From Paralichthys olivaceus (taxonomy: Eukaryota > Chordata > Actinopteri > Pleuronectiformes > Paralichthyidae), in assembly GCF_024713975.1 (NCBI RefSeq), contig NC_091096.1, forward strand, positions 17,084,458 to 17,148,457: a stretch of DNA of 64,000 nt. Reading direction: 5' to 3'. How positions within the stretch are numbered: position 1 is the stretch's first letter; each line of letters begins with the position of its first letter. Positions 48,801 through 63,424 of the stretch are shown in pieces. The notes beneath the pieces are model-generated. The model saw only the letters and a list, made by a program, of their open reading frames with translations. It ran no database searches and was not told where the DNA came from. Both the position numbers and the translations under genes were made by a program.

Positions 48801-50440
48801 CAAGCAACTGAGGAATGCTGTGGTTGTTGTCTCTTAATGTCCTGTCTCAGTCTTAGATTTGTTTTAACGTTACTTACTCTCCAGTGTAATTATTCTGTTT
48901 TTACCCACGAGAGGAACAAAAGATGTCAGGATATGTCAGCTATTGTTGAGATGAATTGTTTTTGATTACAAAGAAATAACTTGGGCTCAGTGCTACTGAT
49001 TTCAAACCAGCGAAGATTTGAGAAAAATGGATGGATGATATGAGGTTGACATTGAACTCACCTTTAATGTGAAGAAAAACCCATGGACCTAATTGTTCCA
49101 TTTTGTTTTTCAGGGTTTAGGTTTTGGTTCAAGAACATAGTAGTTCAGTTGGAAACCTGCTCACTCCAAACTGTTACTGAAACACCTACTGTGTATTACT
49201 CATGGGCAAATTGTTGCTACATTTTGAAAAGTGTTTTTTTTTAACTGCTATGTAACACGAGCCAAGAGACCAGTGTCTGAAAACCACAGATATGTGCACC
49301 ACTCATCCCAGTGGATTCTGTAGAATATGCTGATCTGAAATTGGTCTGAAACGACCTTTCAAAGTCATATCCTTCCTGTAGAGGGCGCTATAGTATTACT
49401 TACAGGCAGAGATGATGTTGACATTGAGTTGTCACTGTGACTCACTCAGATACATGATGATGTGATGATGAGTCCAGCTCTACTGACTCTGCCCTCAGAA
49501 CCACCAGTCTTGTACTTAAATAAAAAAATAATAAGTTTGAAGATTTGAACTTTGCCAACACTGATAACATTCTGAAAATGTATCACATACAGGTTTTAAA
49601 GTTACTATGTTGTGCAGTGGACCTCTGTAACCCCAGTCTCCATCACTGATTCATGAGTAAACTCTATAAATAAATACATAAATGCCTTTTCCATTGATTT
49701 TACACTGTATCTCTTTTATTTATTTTTTCATAACAACATCTCTTCATAATGTTAAAAAGAATCTGACCAGAAACAACTTATGTCAGAGTAACGCTGCAAA
49801 CTGCAACTTAAAAGTTATCTAACTCTCAATATTCAATTTGTAAAGGCCTCTCTTCTTATGTTGCATAAAAAAGATGAAAAAAAAAATCTCGTCTCTAAAT
49901 TGTATTTTATTCCACTAGGAAGTGAATAAAGTTTCTACTGCAAATGCTCTCAGAAAGAAGTGAGGATGGGAACACGCCTGTAAACACAGATATCTGATGA
50001 TCTTCTGCAAATTGGATTATTGATAACTTATACAAACACAAGAAGAATATGAACTATCATTGTCGTCATATTCTTACATATTCTGTTGTTTACCTGAAGG
50101 TAATGCACATATATGTCCTGCATGTTATACTGGCAGGAAATCAAGACTGACCTTTTTTTTCTTTTATTGAAATGTAGACAGTGCAGCGCTTTATCCCAAA
50201 CCAACATGCCTCAGGACACGTACACTTGTGCTGCAACGTTGTTGTCTCAGATGTGTTTAGTTTTCGCCCTGGTCCACGAGCAGCTTGTTTATCTGAGGTG
50301 CACAATGGTCGGCCCCCTGTCCCCTGTCCTTGTCATACTTCTCTTATCACTTTCATCTGCAGTAAACTATCCCACTACTTTCTATGTTTCTCATTTCACA
50401 GATAAACACATTGGAAATGTACTCTGTCTACCTGAGACTT

Positions 50441-50442
<2 letters not shown>

Positions 50443-50501
<59 letters not shown>
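50443..50501 (+). repeat. (CT)n(CA)n compound microsatellite
   Basis: A short CT run is followed by about 23 uninterrupted CA units. Confidence 0.95.
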
Positions 50502-50503
<2 letters not shown>

Positions 50504-51839
50504 CACTGTTTGCAGCCACACAATCAACGTTAACCATCAGTTCAGTTGAATGCTGAGTTGCATCTGCTGATGGGAGAAGAAAAGCAGCTGCTCCTCAGGT
50601 ACAGTAACACGTGGGATCCAGTTTCACTGTGCGGAGAAGTTTACGAGTGTTCCCGTGTGGAGAAAAGATCTGGGCTGCTTTAAACCATCTTATCAACTTC
50701 AACAAATTTGTCAGACAGTCACGGCATATTGGTACACCGACAAAGGCTGTCTTTGTGGCCAGGCCCTGGCTTTCGCCTCATCTGTTGTGAGGATCTGCTT
50801 GTTTTTCAAAGCATCACTGGCCACCTTGAAGAGCACGTCGACCACACGGCTCCCTGCATCTCACAAACCACACTCCTGCATAGAACAGAAGATAAACTCT
50901 TGAGATTTAACATTGTGTTTATTGGCGTTTATACCAGCTTCAACTACATATCCTAGAAAATCTGCACAGAGCCATGTACCAGCCAAATCTATGATCTTAG
51001 TATAGAGGAGGAGATAAGACAGTAATGTTTCCAACTCCTCGATGCTTTTTATCATTTACTTTCAAAATCCAGTTAATCCAGGTGGTGCAGAGACAGATTT
51101 AGCGACACTCCCCGAACCTGTGGAAAGACAGAGGGTCTAACAGGCATGAGGTTGTTAAGTCTTCTATGTTTGTGGAAACCGCGTCTCTTTGAGCCTTCCT
51201 CTTTAAGGAAGTGCAGGTATTACGGTTGCAAATACAATAATAATAGTTCTCGCAACCCTCGGCTTCAGCCTTCAACAGGCTCCTTTATCTGATGAGCGTG
51301 TGCATAAGCGGCCTGAGAGACACTGAGAGATACTGTCAGGTTCTCAACGCCGTCAAAACAGATGCTATCTGCCCTCTTCATGTCTAATTACCTGTTTACT
51401 CCAAGGACCCAGAGTGAATGGTGCAGCTGCTGGTATTGTTGCTTAAAAAGTCACATCAGTTTAAGGAAATCATTAAGATTCATGTCTGGTTTCAGTTTTT
51501 AAGCTTCTACATAGCGAGGCATGACATAGTAGTGTAATTGATATTTTTTAAAAGCAACCTCATCCCCATTTAAATCTGGCTTTCAATTGAATTTATTAAT
51601 TTATTTGTGTATTTGTATATATTTCGGCCTGTTTTATTATTTGCTATATCTTTAAAATACACTTACTTTATGATTTTCAGATTATTTTCCTTTAATGCAC
51701 TTTATTTTTCTCTTTATCGATCGAACTCACTTTATAACATCTAGCCTTCCATAGGATTTATAGGATTTATTTTTAATTCATTTCTATTTCTATTATTTTT
51801 TTGTTTTTTTAATTTTAGCAGTTTTTAAATTCTGCCTCT

Positions 51840-52160
51840 AGAGTGCCCTCATTGGTTTCTCGGAGTTGTGCAGATGTGCGTGGGTGGCTTGCTTGTGTCT
51901 CAGGAATGTTTTGCCTTCTCTGGTTCTAGCAGGCTGGTTGGTTGTAACATAGGTAGAGACCCACAGAGGTTAAAAGCCTGGGACCCCCCTGCTGGTCGGT
52001 CGGGCCTGAGGATGGGTGAGATAGTGATTCCTCAGTTCTTGTTTTTGTGAGTGTTTTTATTTTTTGTGTTATATTGTTAGTGGTTTAGTAGACCACTAAC
52101 AATAACCTTGCTTTGTATGAGAAGTGCTTTATAAATAAAGTGTAATTGATTGATATATGA
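51840..52160 (+). repeat. L2-like LINE 3' tail
   Basis: The end gagaagtgctttataaataaagtgtaattgattgat has the usual form of a teleost L2-type LINE tail (AAAGCGCTATATAAATAAA followed by TTGAT units). Upstream text is untranslatable. The left limit is approximate. Confidence 0.6.
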
Positions 52161-53420
52161 CCGCCAGATCATTGATTATAACTAATACCAGATGCTTGTT
52201 TGAATGTGGAGAAATGAGTCCGTGTCATCAAAGCAGCATAAAAGTTGAAGTATTCAGATCCTTAAGTAAAAATAGTAATTCCACAATTTGAAAAATCTCC
52301 CCAACCATTAAAACTCCTGGATTCAAAACCTGAGTAAAAGTACATCAGAATGTAGTTCAAGTATGAAAAGCAAAAGTTGTCATAGTTCAGTAAAATGTTT
52401 TATTATTCTATGGCGACTTTATATTCTGTTTGGTATTTTAATCAACAGCAATATCATAGTTTACACTGACATCTGAAAAATAACTAAAGCTGGAGTGGAA
52501 TAGAAGTAGATTAGTTAGTAAGAAGATTAGTTACCTACATGCCAATACCTGTTCTAAGTTCCTTGTGTGTACGTAAGTATGGTACTCGAGTGAATGTGCT
52601 TGCTTACTGTCCACTCCTGCATATACAGTAAGACGATCAAAGTAAGGAGTGAGTAAAAGTGAAAGTTGAAATGAATGTGCAGTGAAACACATAATCTCAT
52701 TGAAAAATGATGAAAGTCTTTCGACACTTCTCTTCTGTAGGTAGCACAGATGTGGCGGTTAACTGCTGAGAGAGCTCTCAATGCTCCCTCTATCACTTCC
52801 ATCAGACCTCTGCTGCTCACACACTACAGTTGTCTTACTACAAACTTGCCCTTCTTAAATATGTAAAGCCTTAAATCCTGCATGCCATCTTATCAGCAGT
52901 GTACTGAGTGAGCTCAACATGCCAACCTGCACGAATCACCGTCTATACTCTTCTTAGGACACAGAGAAATAGTTATACGTCTGAGCAGTTAACTGGAATC
53001 TGAAAGACTGGGACTTAACTATAGATTGTAATTATTGATTGTATGTTTTTTATTTGAAAACTCTCAAATGACTGCAGATGAGAAACCCCCTTTTTCATTT
53101 GAGTTAATGATTTTCAAGGGACGTGTTTCGAAAACCTACACACACACCTTATGTTTGTTTGTAGAGGCTCACTTGGCCAGTGGGAATGAGATAGTTAGGA
53201 GATCCTCTCTGTATAAACTGGAATCATGATAAAGAAGAAAAATGTCTTGTTAAAAAGACCTTCAAATTTATAATTGCTATTTGATTTTTTAGAAGACCCA
53301 AATAGAGGCCAAAATTAATTTCTTTCCATAAACTCAATCTTGGTTTGGTTACATAAATACAGCATTGAATAAATGAGGCGATGTTTGCGAGCTATCCAAA
53401 TCGAGCTGAGCTGCTCCAAT

Positions 53421-53461
53421 CATGTGACATACATCATGTGACTTACATCATGTGGCATACC
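53421..53461 (+). repeat. Three-copy 14-bp tandem repeat with CATGTG
   Basis: Units starting at 53421, 53435 and 53449 read catgtgacatacat, catgtgacttacat and catgtggcatac. Each carries one E-box-like CATGTG. Confidence 0.8.
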
Positions 53462-53544
53462 TCATTCACCACCATCATCTATAATACACACCAACCCTAT
53501 TAGGCGCTCTGTTTAAGCAGAGAACACCCACACCTCCATTGGCA

Positions 53545-53600
53545 TAGTGGTGAGTAGATAATGAGTGAATTTTCATTTTTGGGTGAACTATCCCTTTAAG
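53545..53600 (+). mobile_element. Transposon-type end, gggtgaactatccctttaa
   Basis: The text gtgaattttcatttttgggtgaactatccctttaag is a recurrent end sequence of teleost interspersed elements. The opposite end was not found nearby. Confidence 0.4.
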
Positions 53601-55888
53601 TCAGAGCCTAGACGCCGAACACTAACATGTTCCACTGTTGCAATAAACGTTTTAGGAAGAGTTGTCTGACTGAACTCTGAAAATTGTAATAGATTGACCT
53701 CAGAACACACAGGTAGCTCCTGGTGGTGGAGACGCAGCATCACAGTGATCATTAACTCAGAAAACGTCCATGGAGAGAGGAAACAGCAGACTTGAAGATG
53801 CGGCTCTGAGCAGAGGAGACTCTTCACTGGAACAGCAGCATACAGATAAATAGAAAGGATGCCTCTGAAAAGCTGTCAGCTGACAAAGCAAAGTTTGAGT
53901 TTCCTGCCAGACATAATTATTCTTTTTTATTTGCTATGGGCTAATGGTTTATTTGACCTCAAAACCCAGACCATGCGAAGTTGTGATATAACAGAAATAT
54001 GAGCTTGTGATAATATTCCTCAGAGAAAATGTGTTGCATTTGGTAAAGGATAATTCCGACACACAGTCACAGCTCTGACATACTCAGACTTCAGTGAACC
54101 TGAAGGTTCAGCTTTGTGATCACGAAGGAGGCAGTGACTTTACCTGCTGAGGACAACGTACACAGGAGACCATCTGATAACAAGAGGAGACAATGTCCTT
54201 AATTCATTCAGCCATGGATAATGTCAATAATCTGGAAGATAACAAACCGCCTTCCATATCTGAAACCTGCAGCAGGGAGGCTCAAGTGCACACTGCATGT
54301 GTCTCATACTGGCACATGCAGGCGGTGGATACACAACCTATAAGCTAAAGGCTAAAGGTAGCTGCCAGGCAACCAGATTATTTTCTTGAGATTCTACAGC
54401 CACAAGTTTAGAGCCCATGGATGCATTATGTGAGCATAACGCCTGTATTTCATGAAAAAATTATACTCACATCTAGATTGCGTTGGATCATTATTAATGG
54501 AAACCTAAACCTTTTTTAAACAAACATATGAATCAATGAATATAAATGTGGTGCAGTTTCATCTGGGTTTAATGTAACTTTCATGGCTTATTGCTTCTGT
54601 GGCTGAAGTCGATATTTTGCACCATATTTGAAATGGCCATCAACCATGTAACTGCTCTCTCATTTGGTTTTCAGTTATATTTTTCCAATAAGGTTAACAC
54701 TGGAATAATTTGAAATATGATAATATGATATTAATACGTTTTTTAGTGTAAAGAAGAAGTATAGAGTTAAATACATTTGTTCGACATACATTTATCAGTT
54801 TTATAATGCATGTCTTCTTATATAATTTCATTTTGCATTGTGTCCCCTCTGTACCGCTTGTCTGGGTTCTGTCTTTGTTCCCAGCAGCAGTCATGTTAAC
54901 AAACAGGTTTTGTTAATCGCTATCACATTCATGTGATGAGCTTCTTGATGCATTCAAAAAAACTCACGCTGCAGTCACACAAGCAAAACTCATTGACCCT
55001 ATGTGAGAGACAAGGACACGTTTGGTTTAGAAAGCAAAACGTTGCAGTGGTTGCTGACGTGCTTCTTAGATGGATGACTTTTTTGCTTCAATCAACCAGA
55101 TTTCAACCAGTATTATTGTTTTCATATCTTTTTCTATTGTATTCTGACCAAAACATAATTATCCATAATTTCCCTATGAACTAATCAGTCTTTGATGCTT
55201 GTTTGATCTTACTCTCTTATTAATCTCATCTTAATGTCACCTGAAAAAAAACTGTTTTATCTCTATGTCATCATTCTCTTACCCTCATCTCACTGTTATC
55301 TTCATCTACCTCATTGACTGCACACACATATTTTAAATATTTCCTGTATGAAGATTTAAAGACGTGTCATAGTGTTATTAATTTCAATACAGTGGTTAAC
55401 ACTTCTATAACTACTACTTCAACAACAGCAAATTGTGTATTTTTTAAATATATACCGAATCTTTTGATATATTATCATTTGATAATTTGAGAGTTCCCCT
55501 GTTTTCTCAACTTTTTGCTGTAATATACTTTTGGGCCTCATGTCAAAGTGTTTCCTAAACATTGGCAGAATAGATTCAGTACATCAGGAGCATAGTTTTA
55601 ATTCAATGTCATTATTTGCTCTATAAGAGGTATTTCAATTACATTCATTTTCTGTACATTTTAATGGGAAGGCAGATGAAATGTATCAGTATTGGTTTAT
55701 TAATCAGTCAATTAATCAATAATGCCACAAGTGAATTCAGTGATTTAATGGTTTTTTGTGCAAAACCACATCATATTCATTCATGCTTTTACACATATGA
55801 TTCTGTGAGTAAGGAATCATCTTTGATAAGGAACATTGAGCCTAAATATCAGGAATACCACACATGATTTAAAATCACAGTGTCACTT

Positions 55889-56786
<898 letters not shown>

Positions 56787-56970
56787 CCAGTAAATCCACA
56801 GATCAGAGCCAGAGGGCTGCAGCTGCAGGGGGACGTGGTTGAAGGAGTGTGAGTCCTCACACACTCACGCAGGCTGAATTTATACCAGAGCAGAGGCGGG
56901 CTCACGCACACTGCACTTACAAGATAAGAAGGCGGGACAAGTGGCTCACTATGTGCTGTTAAGTGTTAAT
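56787..56970 (-). promoter_or_regulatory. nkx3-1 core promoter with NK and GATA sites
   Basis: On the minus strand a TATAAA lies at 56884-56879. Above it are CACTTAC at 56914-56920, AGATAA at 56922-56927, ACAAGTGG from 56937 and TTAAGTG at 56959-56965. Three TNAAGTG-like NK-2-class cores and one GATA core fall within about 52 bp. Binding is predicted only from motif form. Confidence 0.5.
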
Positions 56971-57136
56971 CACTTTCTATTGTTTTATGCAAATTGAATA
57001 TGCATAATATATTTTTAATTCTATTAAACTGGCCTTTTTGAAATTATGCTATTTATATCGATTTTCCAAATTAAAAAACATTTGTTGTAAAATGCACAAA
57101 TAACTTTTTTAAACAACATAGTTTTAATATAATGTT

Positions 57137-57142
57137 ATATAT

Positions 57143-57195
<53 letters not shown>

Positions 57196-57196
57196 A
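57137..57196. repeat. (TA)n microsatellite
   Basis: About 22 uninterrupted TA units from about 57146 to 57190, with short TATATC and AATATA variants at the edges. Confidence 0.93.
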
Positions 57197-58364
57197 ATAT
57201 AATATATGGCTTCTTTCATACAATGTTAAATTGTGATATATCAACACAATATGTTTTATCTGTTTTAGCTTGACAACCAATAAATCAATGCTTATGTATA
57301 AATATATAGGAATTATTATTCATATACATGAAGTAAATCTGCCATACATCGCAAATATTTTAACTATAAAATAGGCAAACAATATATTCTCATAAACAGA
57401 GTACTCTAAAGAAAACTTATTTTACTTGTATCCAGCATAAACCTTTATCTCCACATTGAATATGTTTTATAAATATGTCTACAATAAATATAATAAATTA
57501 TAGATTCATTGCATATTTGGAAATATGATATTACACAGTATAATTGTCATAGCAGCCAGATGGATTTGTGCCTTGAGTGTCATGTCTCCCTCAGTTCAGG
57601 GCAGTGACCCGGTTGTCTGCGGCTGCAGGGAGACACCTCTGTCTGCAGTGGTGGGTGGTAATGCTCACACAGGACTAATGAGTTCGACACATTTGTGTTC
57701 ACAGACTCCTGAACGGACACAGTCATTGTTCAGCGGCTGTTAATGTGTTGTTCTCCGTGGTTTCGGCCTGACCTTTCCACTGAGATTCACTCATTTCCTT
57801 GGTGTCTGTGCTCCTCTGGGAGTTTGGAAATGCTTGTATGACAAACATGGTCCTCTGCGTGCACCCTGGCCCCCCGACTCCACCAAACACACACCGAGGA
57901 GTCACCAGCACCACAGTGTTACATAAATGACACTTTGCTTAAATTCAATGGGAGTGCAGCAACTTCCCTGAATGTTAAGTGCCATGTACTTCATGTGATA
58001 TAAAGCCACAGTGACTGATGTAATATTTAACGTGTTCTGTCCTGTGTTTGTGGATCATCATTTATAAAAACACATCCGTTCAAAAGATTCCTCTCAAGCA
58101 TTAGCTGCTGTCTTGTCAACAGTGTATTAAGATCATGACTGTGATATGCTTCACCTTGAATTCTTTGTCTGCAGAGGCACAGTGTGTTGGACTGTAAGCA
58201 CTGGGAGCTTTTATCCCTCTGTCTAGACAAAGTTTTTCTTTCTGTTTTCTAAGCCCTTATGTGCATTTTTAAGATCATGTGGTCATGCAGGCCTTCAGGA
58301 AAATGTATACATTGATTTCAAATGTAGAAAAACTCTTGGCGACATTACTCAAAAATACATCACC

Positions 58365-58688
58365 AGTGAAAAAAGGGGGCCATAAAGGGTCCACAATTTA
58401 CACAGAGGGGCCAAATTAATGTCCAACATGCATGTGCATTTCCTAATTTATTAAGCTGCTCAGTCATTTCTTGTTTACTGTTAGCTCTGTAGCTGGTCAC
58501 AAATCATTGCATTTATATTTTTCAAATCAGATTGTTTAAAGAGCTTAGCAAATAAAAATTGACATATTTGCTGTTGGTATTGTTAGTAGGTGACTACAAA
58601 AAAAAGAAGAAGGCAGGAACACTTCAGGGGCCAGTTAGATTTCAGCTTGGGCCAGTGCCCCCCTGGCCCTCCCCTGAATCCGCCCCTG
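58365..58688 (-). mobile_element. hAT-like non-autonomous element fragment
   Basis: The right end ccgcccctg at 58680-58688 reads CAGGGGCGG on the minus strand, with GATTC following, the form of a hAT terminal repeat. Internal text (gaggggccaaattaatgtcc, gcccccctggccctcccctg) recalls teleost hAT copies. The left end is missing or diverged. Confidence 0.4.
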
Positions 58689-61260
58689 CTTCTTGTGCCC
58701 ATGTGGGGGCCTCTGAGGGTCTGTGTTGTACTGGATGAGGCATTCATTCTTTTTCTGTAAAGCACTAAACATGTTGTTATCCTCTGCTTTTCTTCTGAGA
58801 CAATCTACATGATTGCTTATACTGAAAACAACCCCATCTTTTTTACTGCTCACATGCGTTGCAGACGTTCACTATGAAGATATACATCCTCATAGTTTTG
58901 TATGAGGCATGACATAGCGTAACCTCTCACCTTTTAGCCCGGAAAGGCATTTGTCATCTGCAGCAGGTAATGTGTGGAGACAATGTTTTCTTTAAGTCAC
59001 AGATCGTTGTTGTGCCATCAATCTTCTGCTGTTGTTCCTGTCATGTCTTTGTCTGGGACGACGAGCAGTGAGACTTTTTTGTCCTAACAGTCGATTTATC
59101 TGCTCGGCATCAGTGTCATATTGTGTTGAATCCCACACCTGCAGGTATTGCACAAGTTCGCCACTCCGTGTGTTGTATTACATAACAAATATGTCATCAG
59201 GCTGGAAAGGGAAGTTCACAGATAAACATTTATTATAGAAATCTGTGTTCTGTCATTTTAAATTGATGTGGGAGTCTTCAGCAAGCCTGCAGCCACTTGA
59301 AGCTACAGGGACAATCACACAACGAGCTATTTTACCAGAGATGTGGTCTGAAGAGAGGCAGATTATGCACCGTCAGCCCTTATCTTTCATGGATAGTTTC
59401 CTCTCTCAGTGAGTTCAGAATCAACAGTCTCTTATGTGGATTTAGTCAGCCGGGTGGTTGGACAGAGAAAACCCTGATCATGGATTTATGAACCGTCTCA
59501 GCTCTGTTATGAACACAAGATTATCAGAGGGACTTTTAAAAGATGTCATCACAGGGTCCAAAATGACACATCCACTTTTTCTTTTTCTTCTAAAGTTGAC
59601 GTAAGACAGTGTACAGGAAGACTAAATATCTTTTTTTTTTTCAAATGAAACATAATGGGTCTCTCACTGATGTCCTGACTCACGTCATCCTCTGTTTAAA
59701 CTGACCCTCATGAAATCACAACAGTGCAATCAAGCATCTTTATTCTGGGATTTTGTTTTCAGTACTATCTCTCTGTCAGACCCCCTCTTCTCTCTGCCTC
59801 TGTCAACAACAGGAAACTTGTTATTCCACATTTCTCTCAGCCCACTTTCCCACCCATTAACACCTCAATAGCCTGCTCTATTTGTTATCTTCATGTGTGC
59901 TAATCTCTGGAAGATGACAGAAATCAATACACAGTTATTTCTGCCAAAAAAAAGAGCATTCCTGTGGAAAACCCAGCGTTCACATTAAATGATGTTTGAC
60001 CTGTCATTGGGCTCTGTGCTGGGCATCAGGCGGTACCGTCATTAATCTGTTGGGCCCCAAGAGAGGTGACACCTTTCTCTGGCCCCGACCTCAAGTACCT
60101 ATAAACTGCCCTGACATATTTTAAAGTGGCTTTTAATGCCTGCTGTGACTCAGCCATAAGGCAAACACACAGTTTCCCATGTTTACCAGTCTGCCTGGGT
60201 CTTCTGTGACCTTTGTGATCTAAATGACTTCATCTACCTGTGACGCTGTGTGCTGCCCAAAATTTGTAACCACGCTGGTGCTCATCAAATTAACGCTCCA
60301 TGATATAGTTTGTTGTTCAACACGTTCCCGTTGGTAGCATCCTCTTGGTTTGGTTGCAAAGAAGAGAAGAAGAACATGGATGCTTGTTCTGAAGTGAGAG
60401 CTGTTTGAGGAGATCCACCGGTGCCCACATCTATACAACCGGTCTTTGAAGAAATACAACAACATGTGTGCGTACTCTTGGAGAGAGTACCTGCTGACAG
60501 AAGTGGCAGTTGACAAACAACCTAGGTGCTCATTACCACCACCTACTGGAATGGAATCACATGCGAGAAACACCTAAAGACCGTCATCTTAGTTTAAGTA
60601 GAACTGAGGGAACGTGCATGTAATCGGAACAAGCATGCAACTCTCAGCGGACGCAGACTCTTGAATGCATGGTCAACACTTTACTGTTTATCTACATTGC
60701 ATCTGCCGACACCGAACTGCTGTGGCTGGACTAACTGGCTTCACAGGCAGTTGTCATAGTTCCGAATAATATGGCTCAATTAATTTCACCATGTTAGAGA
60801 ATGACTACTCTCTCAGGTAATGCACCTTCTTGAAACCGAGGCTGTGGCTGACCCAGCTGTCTTGTTAGACCACTTCATCTGAATGACTCTGTGTAATCAC
60901 TGACAGCCAACACTCTGTATTCGGTATGAGCCCTTAACCTGTTTTACCAAATGAATCATGTGAGGGGGAGAGAGCAAGTCTACAAAAATAACTGATGTTT
61001 CATCAAGTGGGCTCAAGTGTGTCCCTGCATCCTTGAAAATATGAATTCACCAAGGAATTACCTACTTGATTGATTAAACGTCTTTAATTATGAATTGGTC
61101 GGTAACCAAGGTGGGATGAGGTGGAGGGAAAACACAAAGAAAAGTTACGTTTTCTCACATTTACATTGAATATCAATAAAGAAGTAAACGTCTGAATTAG
61201 AATTACAAAAGAGATAAGATCACCTACCTTTTAAAACCAGAGTTAGAGATGTAACTGTAT

Positions 61261-61263
<3 letters not shown>

Positions 61264-61328
<65 letters not shown>
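61264..61328 (+). repeat. (AC)n microsatellite
   Basis: About 32 uninterrupted AC units. Confidence 0.97.
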
Positions 61329-61330
<2 letters not shown>

Positions 61331-62858
61331 GGCCTTATCTGATCTCTTGAAGGGTCTCTGGTCTCCTCTCTGTCTGCAGCTTCAATCTTATCTGTGCAGA
61401 GATGCTCCTGCAGCTCTTCTCTCCCCCTAGAGGTGTTTCTCCTCCTCAGGCTCTGTGTGCACCTCTGCATCCATGTCCATCAAAAGTGACTCACACACAC
61501 TCACACACTACTTTGTTTTATTTTGTTGTTGCTCAGTTCATTCATGTATTATTAGGATAAGATATCACACCTGGCTTGGTTGAGTTCTGTTCTGTTGTAA
61601 GCATTCGGTGTGACATTTTAAATCTCCACATAAATACACATTTCCACCTGATGTTCAGGACAATGAAGCTAAAGGAAACTGAAGGATACTTTTTGCAGTG
61701 CAAGTAAATTTGGCTCTTATCAGTGGCTGATGGATGAGTGAGTGGCAGGTCAGACTGGAAGTGTTTCCAGTTTGATTGAGAGTTTGAAGGAGTTAAAGAG
61801 CCACTCTGTCTGCGGGTTTGTTTACCAAGCAAAGCTCCGGGATGGGACAGGCTCTGCAGCCTTATCAGTGGATTTGTGAATGGGACAATAATGAGCTGAG
61901 TTTGATAGAGCAGCACGGCTCAGGTCAGATGTCACTTCATCCATTAGCTGTTTGATGGCCCTCTTTGATAAAGTGCACAGAGAAAAGCTCAGTGGCCAAT
62001 TATAGCCACTAAAGGGTTTCTAATCAGGTATGTTGTTTTTATTTTATTTTATTTTCACAGGAACATTATATCATTTCACTGGAAGCAATGGATTGAGGAA
62101 TCTTGTCAAATTTGATATAATTTGGCAGGACAGGGTGATACGGCCAAAAATGAGTCAATATAAGTCCATAATGAAAATGATCACGATAAATGTCACATTA
62201 TTTCTTTTAGATTTAAAGACTGATTTAGCTCCTGCATGTGAAGTGGTTTTAAAATCTTCCATGTGAAAATCTGAGGTGGATCAATTATGTGTTATACCTT
62301 CTCACTGTGCTTACACAGTATATTGATACATATTGAACTTTTATTATTGCAATTAGTGTAAATTATATTTCCCCGTTTATTGATATTGTTTCATTGCCCA
62401 GCCTTATTATTCAGTGATGTCCGTTGAAAGCTTTGCATTGTTCCTTTTTAAAGTAAGTGAGAGTAGGTGTCAACTTTAAGGATAAATAATTGTGAAACAA
62501 GATCAACAAAAATATTATAATATAATATAAGTGTTTTACAAAGGAAAAACTGAATTGAATTTAGCCCATGGAGGCAAATGAATACCATGTAAACATATTT
62601 AGTTGATTTAAAGTAAGTCCAACTTTTTCAAAAAACAATAAAAAACAAATAATATGAAATCTAATAAAAAACGTGTCTTTTTAAACTGTGCAATTATATC
62701 CTGTGACTGAAGAGAAACAAAAGGTGAATCTTATATCAGCTGTTTTTTTTAATTTACCACTGACTTTTTCAAAAGGATAAACATACAGTTCCATACAAAA
62801 TATACAGTAAAAAATATTAAACAGTTTTCTTCCACACAGATCCTGGGTGTTCCTGTGC

Positions 62859-63424
62859 TCACCAGCCTATCAGTCCCTGTAATGAAGCCTGGAAGTGTCC
62901 GTGGCTGAAGGGCCCCTCGCCGGCTCCTGTTAGATCCACCAGCTGGTTGTTGGACATGTGCGCAGCGCCCATGTTGGCCGCAGGAGACAAGCTGTGATAA
63001 CCGCAGCCGTACGCGCTGCTGCTGGCAAACACCGGGTTGTAATGTCCCATAGTCCCATTGTAAGGGGACGAGTGTGAGCCCGCGCCGCAGAGTTTTCCGT
63101 CCCGCACCAGCACCGGCACCGCCACCCTCCTGGGCGCAGGTGGATACCCAAGCTCCAAGGACTTGTCCTGCCTCTGCCGCTTACACTTGTACCTGCGGTT
63201 CTGGAACCAGATCTTCACCTGCGTGGAGGTGAGCTTGAGGATGCGGGCCAGCTGCTCTCTCTCCGGGGCGGACAGGTAGCGCTGCTGCCTGAAGCGCCTC
63301 TCCAGCTCGGACACTTGGGGCTGGGAGAAGAGGACCCGCGGCTTCCTGCGCAGCCTGGATCGGCTCTGCTGCTGCTGCTGCGCGCTCCTGTCGCTGCCGG
63401 GAGAACTGTCCAGTCCGCTGGTGT
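62859..63424 (-). CDS. nkx2.7: Nkx2.6/Nkx2.7-type homeobox protein, homeodomain exon (partial)
   Basis: This is the NK-2 cardiac/pharyngeal homeodomain factor group. The exon starts after an acceptor (TTTTGTGCAG|AC) at 63424 and runs to a TGA at 62861-62859, giving 187 residues. The homeodomain ([20 protein letters not shown] to [11 protein letters not shown]) has the NK-2 features F8, W48, N51 and Tyr54. The NK-2-specific domain [20 protein letters not shown] follows. A five-glutamine run precedes the homeodomain. The C-terminus LQGLIGW is a diverged form of the GIRAW-type end of NKX2-5. The TN-motif exon was not found between 63425 and 64000, so it lies beyond the right edge and the protein is 5' incomplete. 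Tandem position beside nkx3-1 on the same strand supports NKX2-6/nkx2.7; a diverged Nkx2.5-like gene is the alternative. Confidence 0.8.

Larger units (their letters stand above)
48801..55888. other. Gene-free DNA between slc25a37 and nkx3-1
   Basis: About 7 kb without recognisable exons on either strand. It holds the microsatellite at 50443-50501, a LINE tail at 51840-52160, a 14-bp tandem repeat at 53421-53461 and a transposon-type end at 53545-53600. Regulatory elements for nkx3-1 could lie here but none can be named from the sequence. Confidence 0.55.
56971..62858. other. Intergenic DNA between the two NK genes
   Basis: No recognisable exons on either strand over about 5.9 kb. Besides the repeats listed separately it is moderately AT-rich unique-looking DNA. 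Enhancers are plausible between NK genes, but none can be named without comparison to other fish. Confidence 0.5.

Noticed and set aside
56787-56864. Upstream in-frame ATG as the nkx3-1 start
   Set aside because: A TATA box at 56884-56879 predicts transcription starting near 56850, so this ATG at 56864 would probably not be in the mRNA.
60000-60180. Candidate enhancer between the NK genes (caagtacctataaa, taaagtggc)
   Set aside because: Motif matches are short and expected by chance; without cross-species alignment there is no support.
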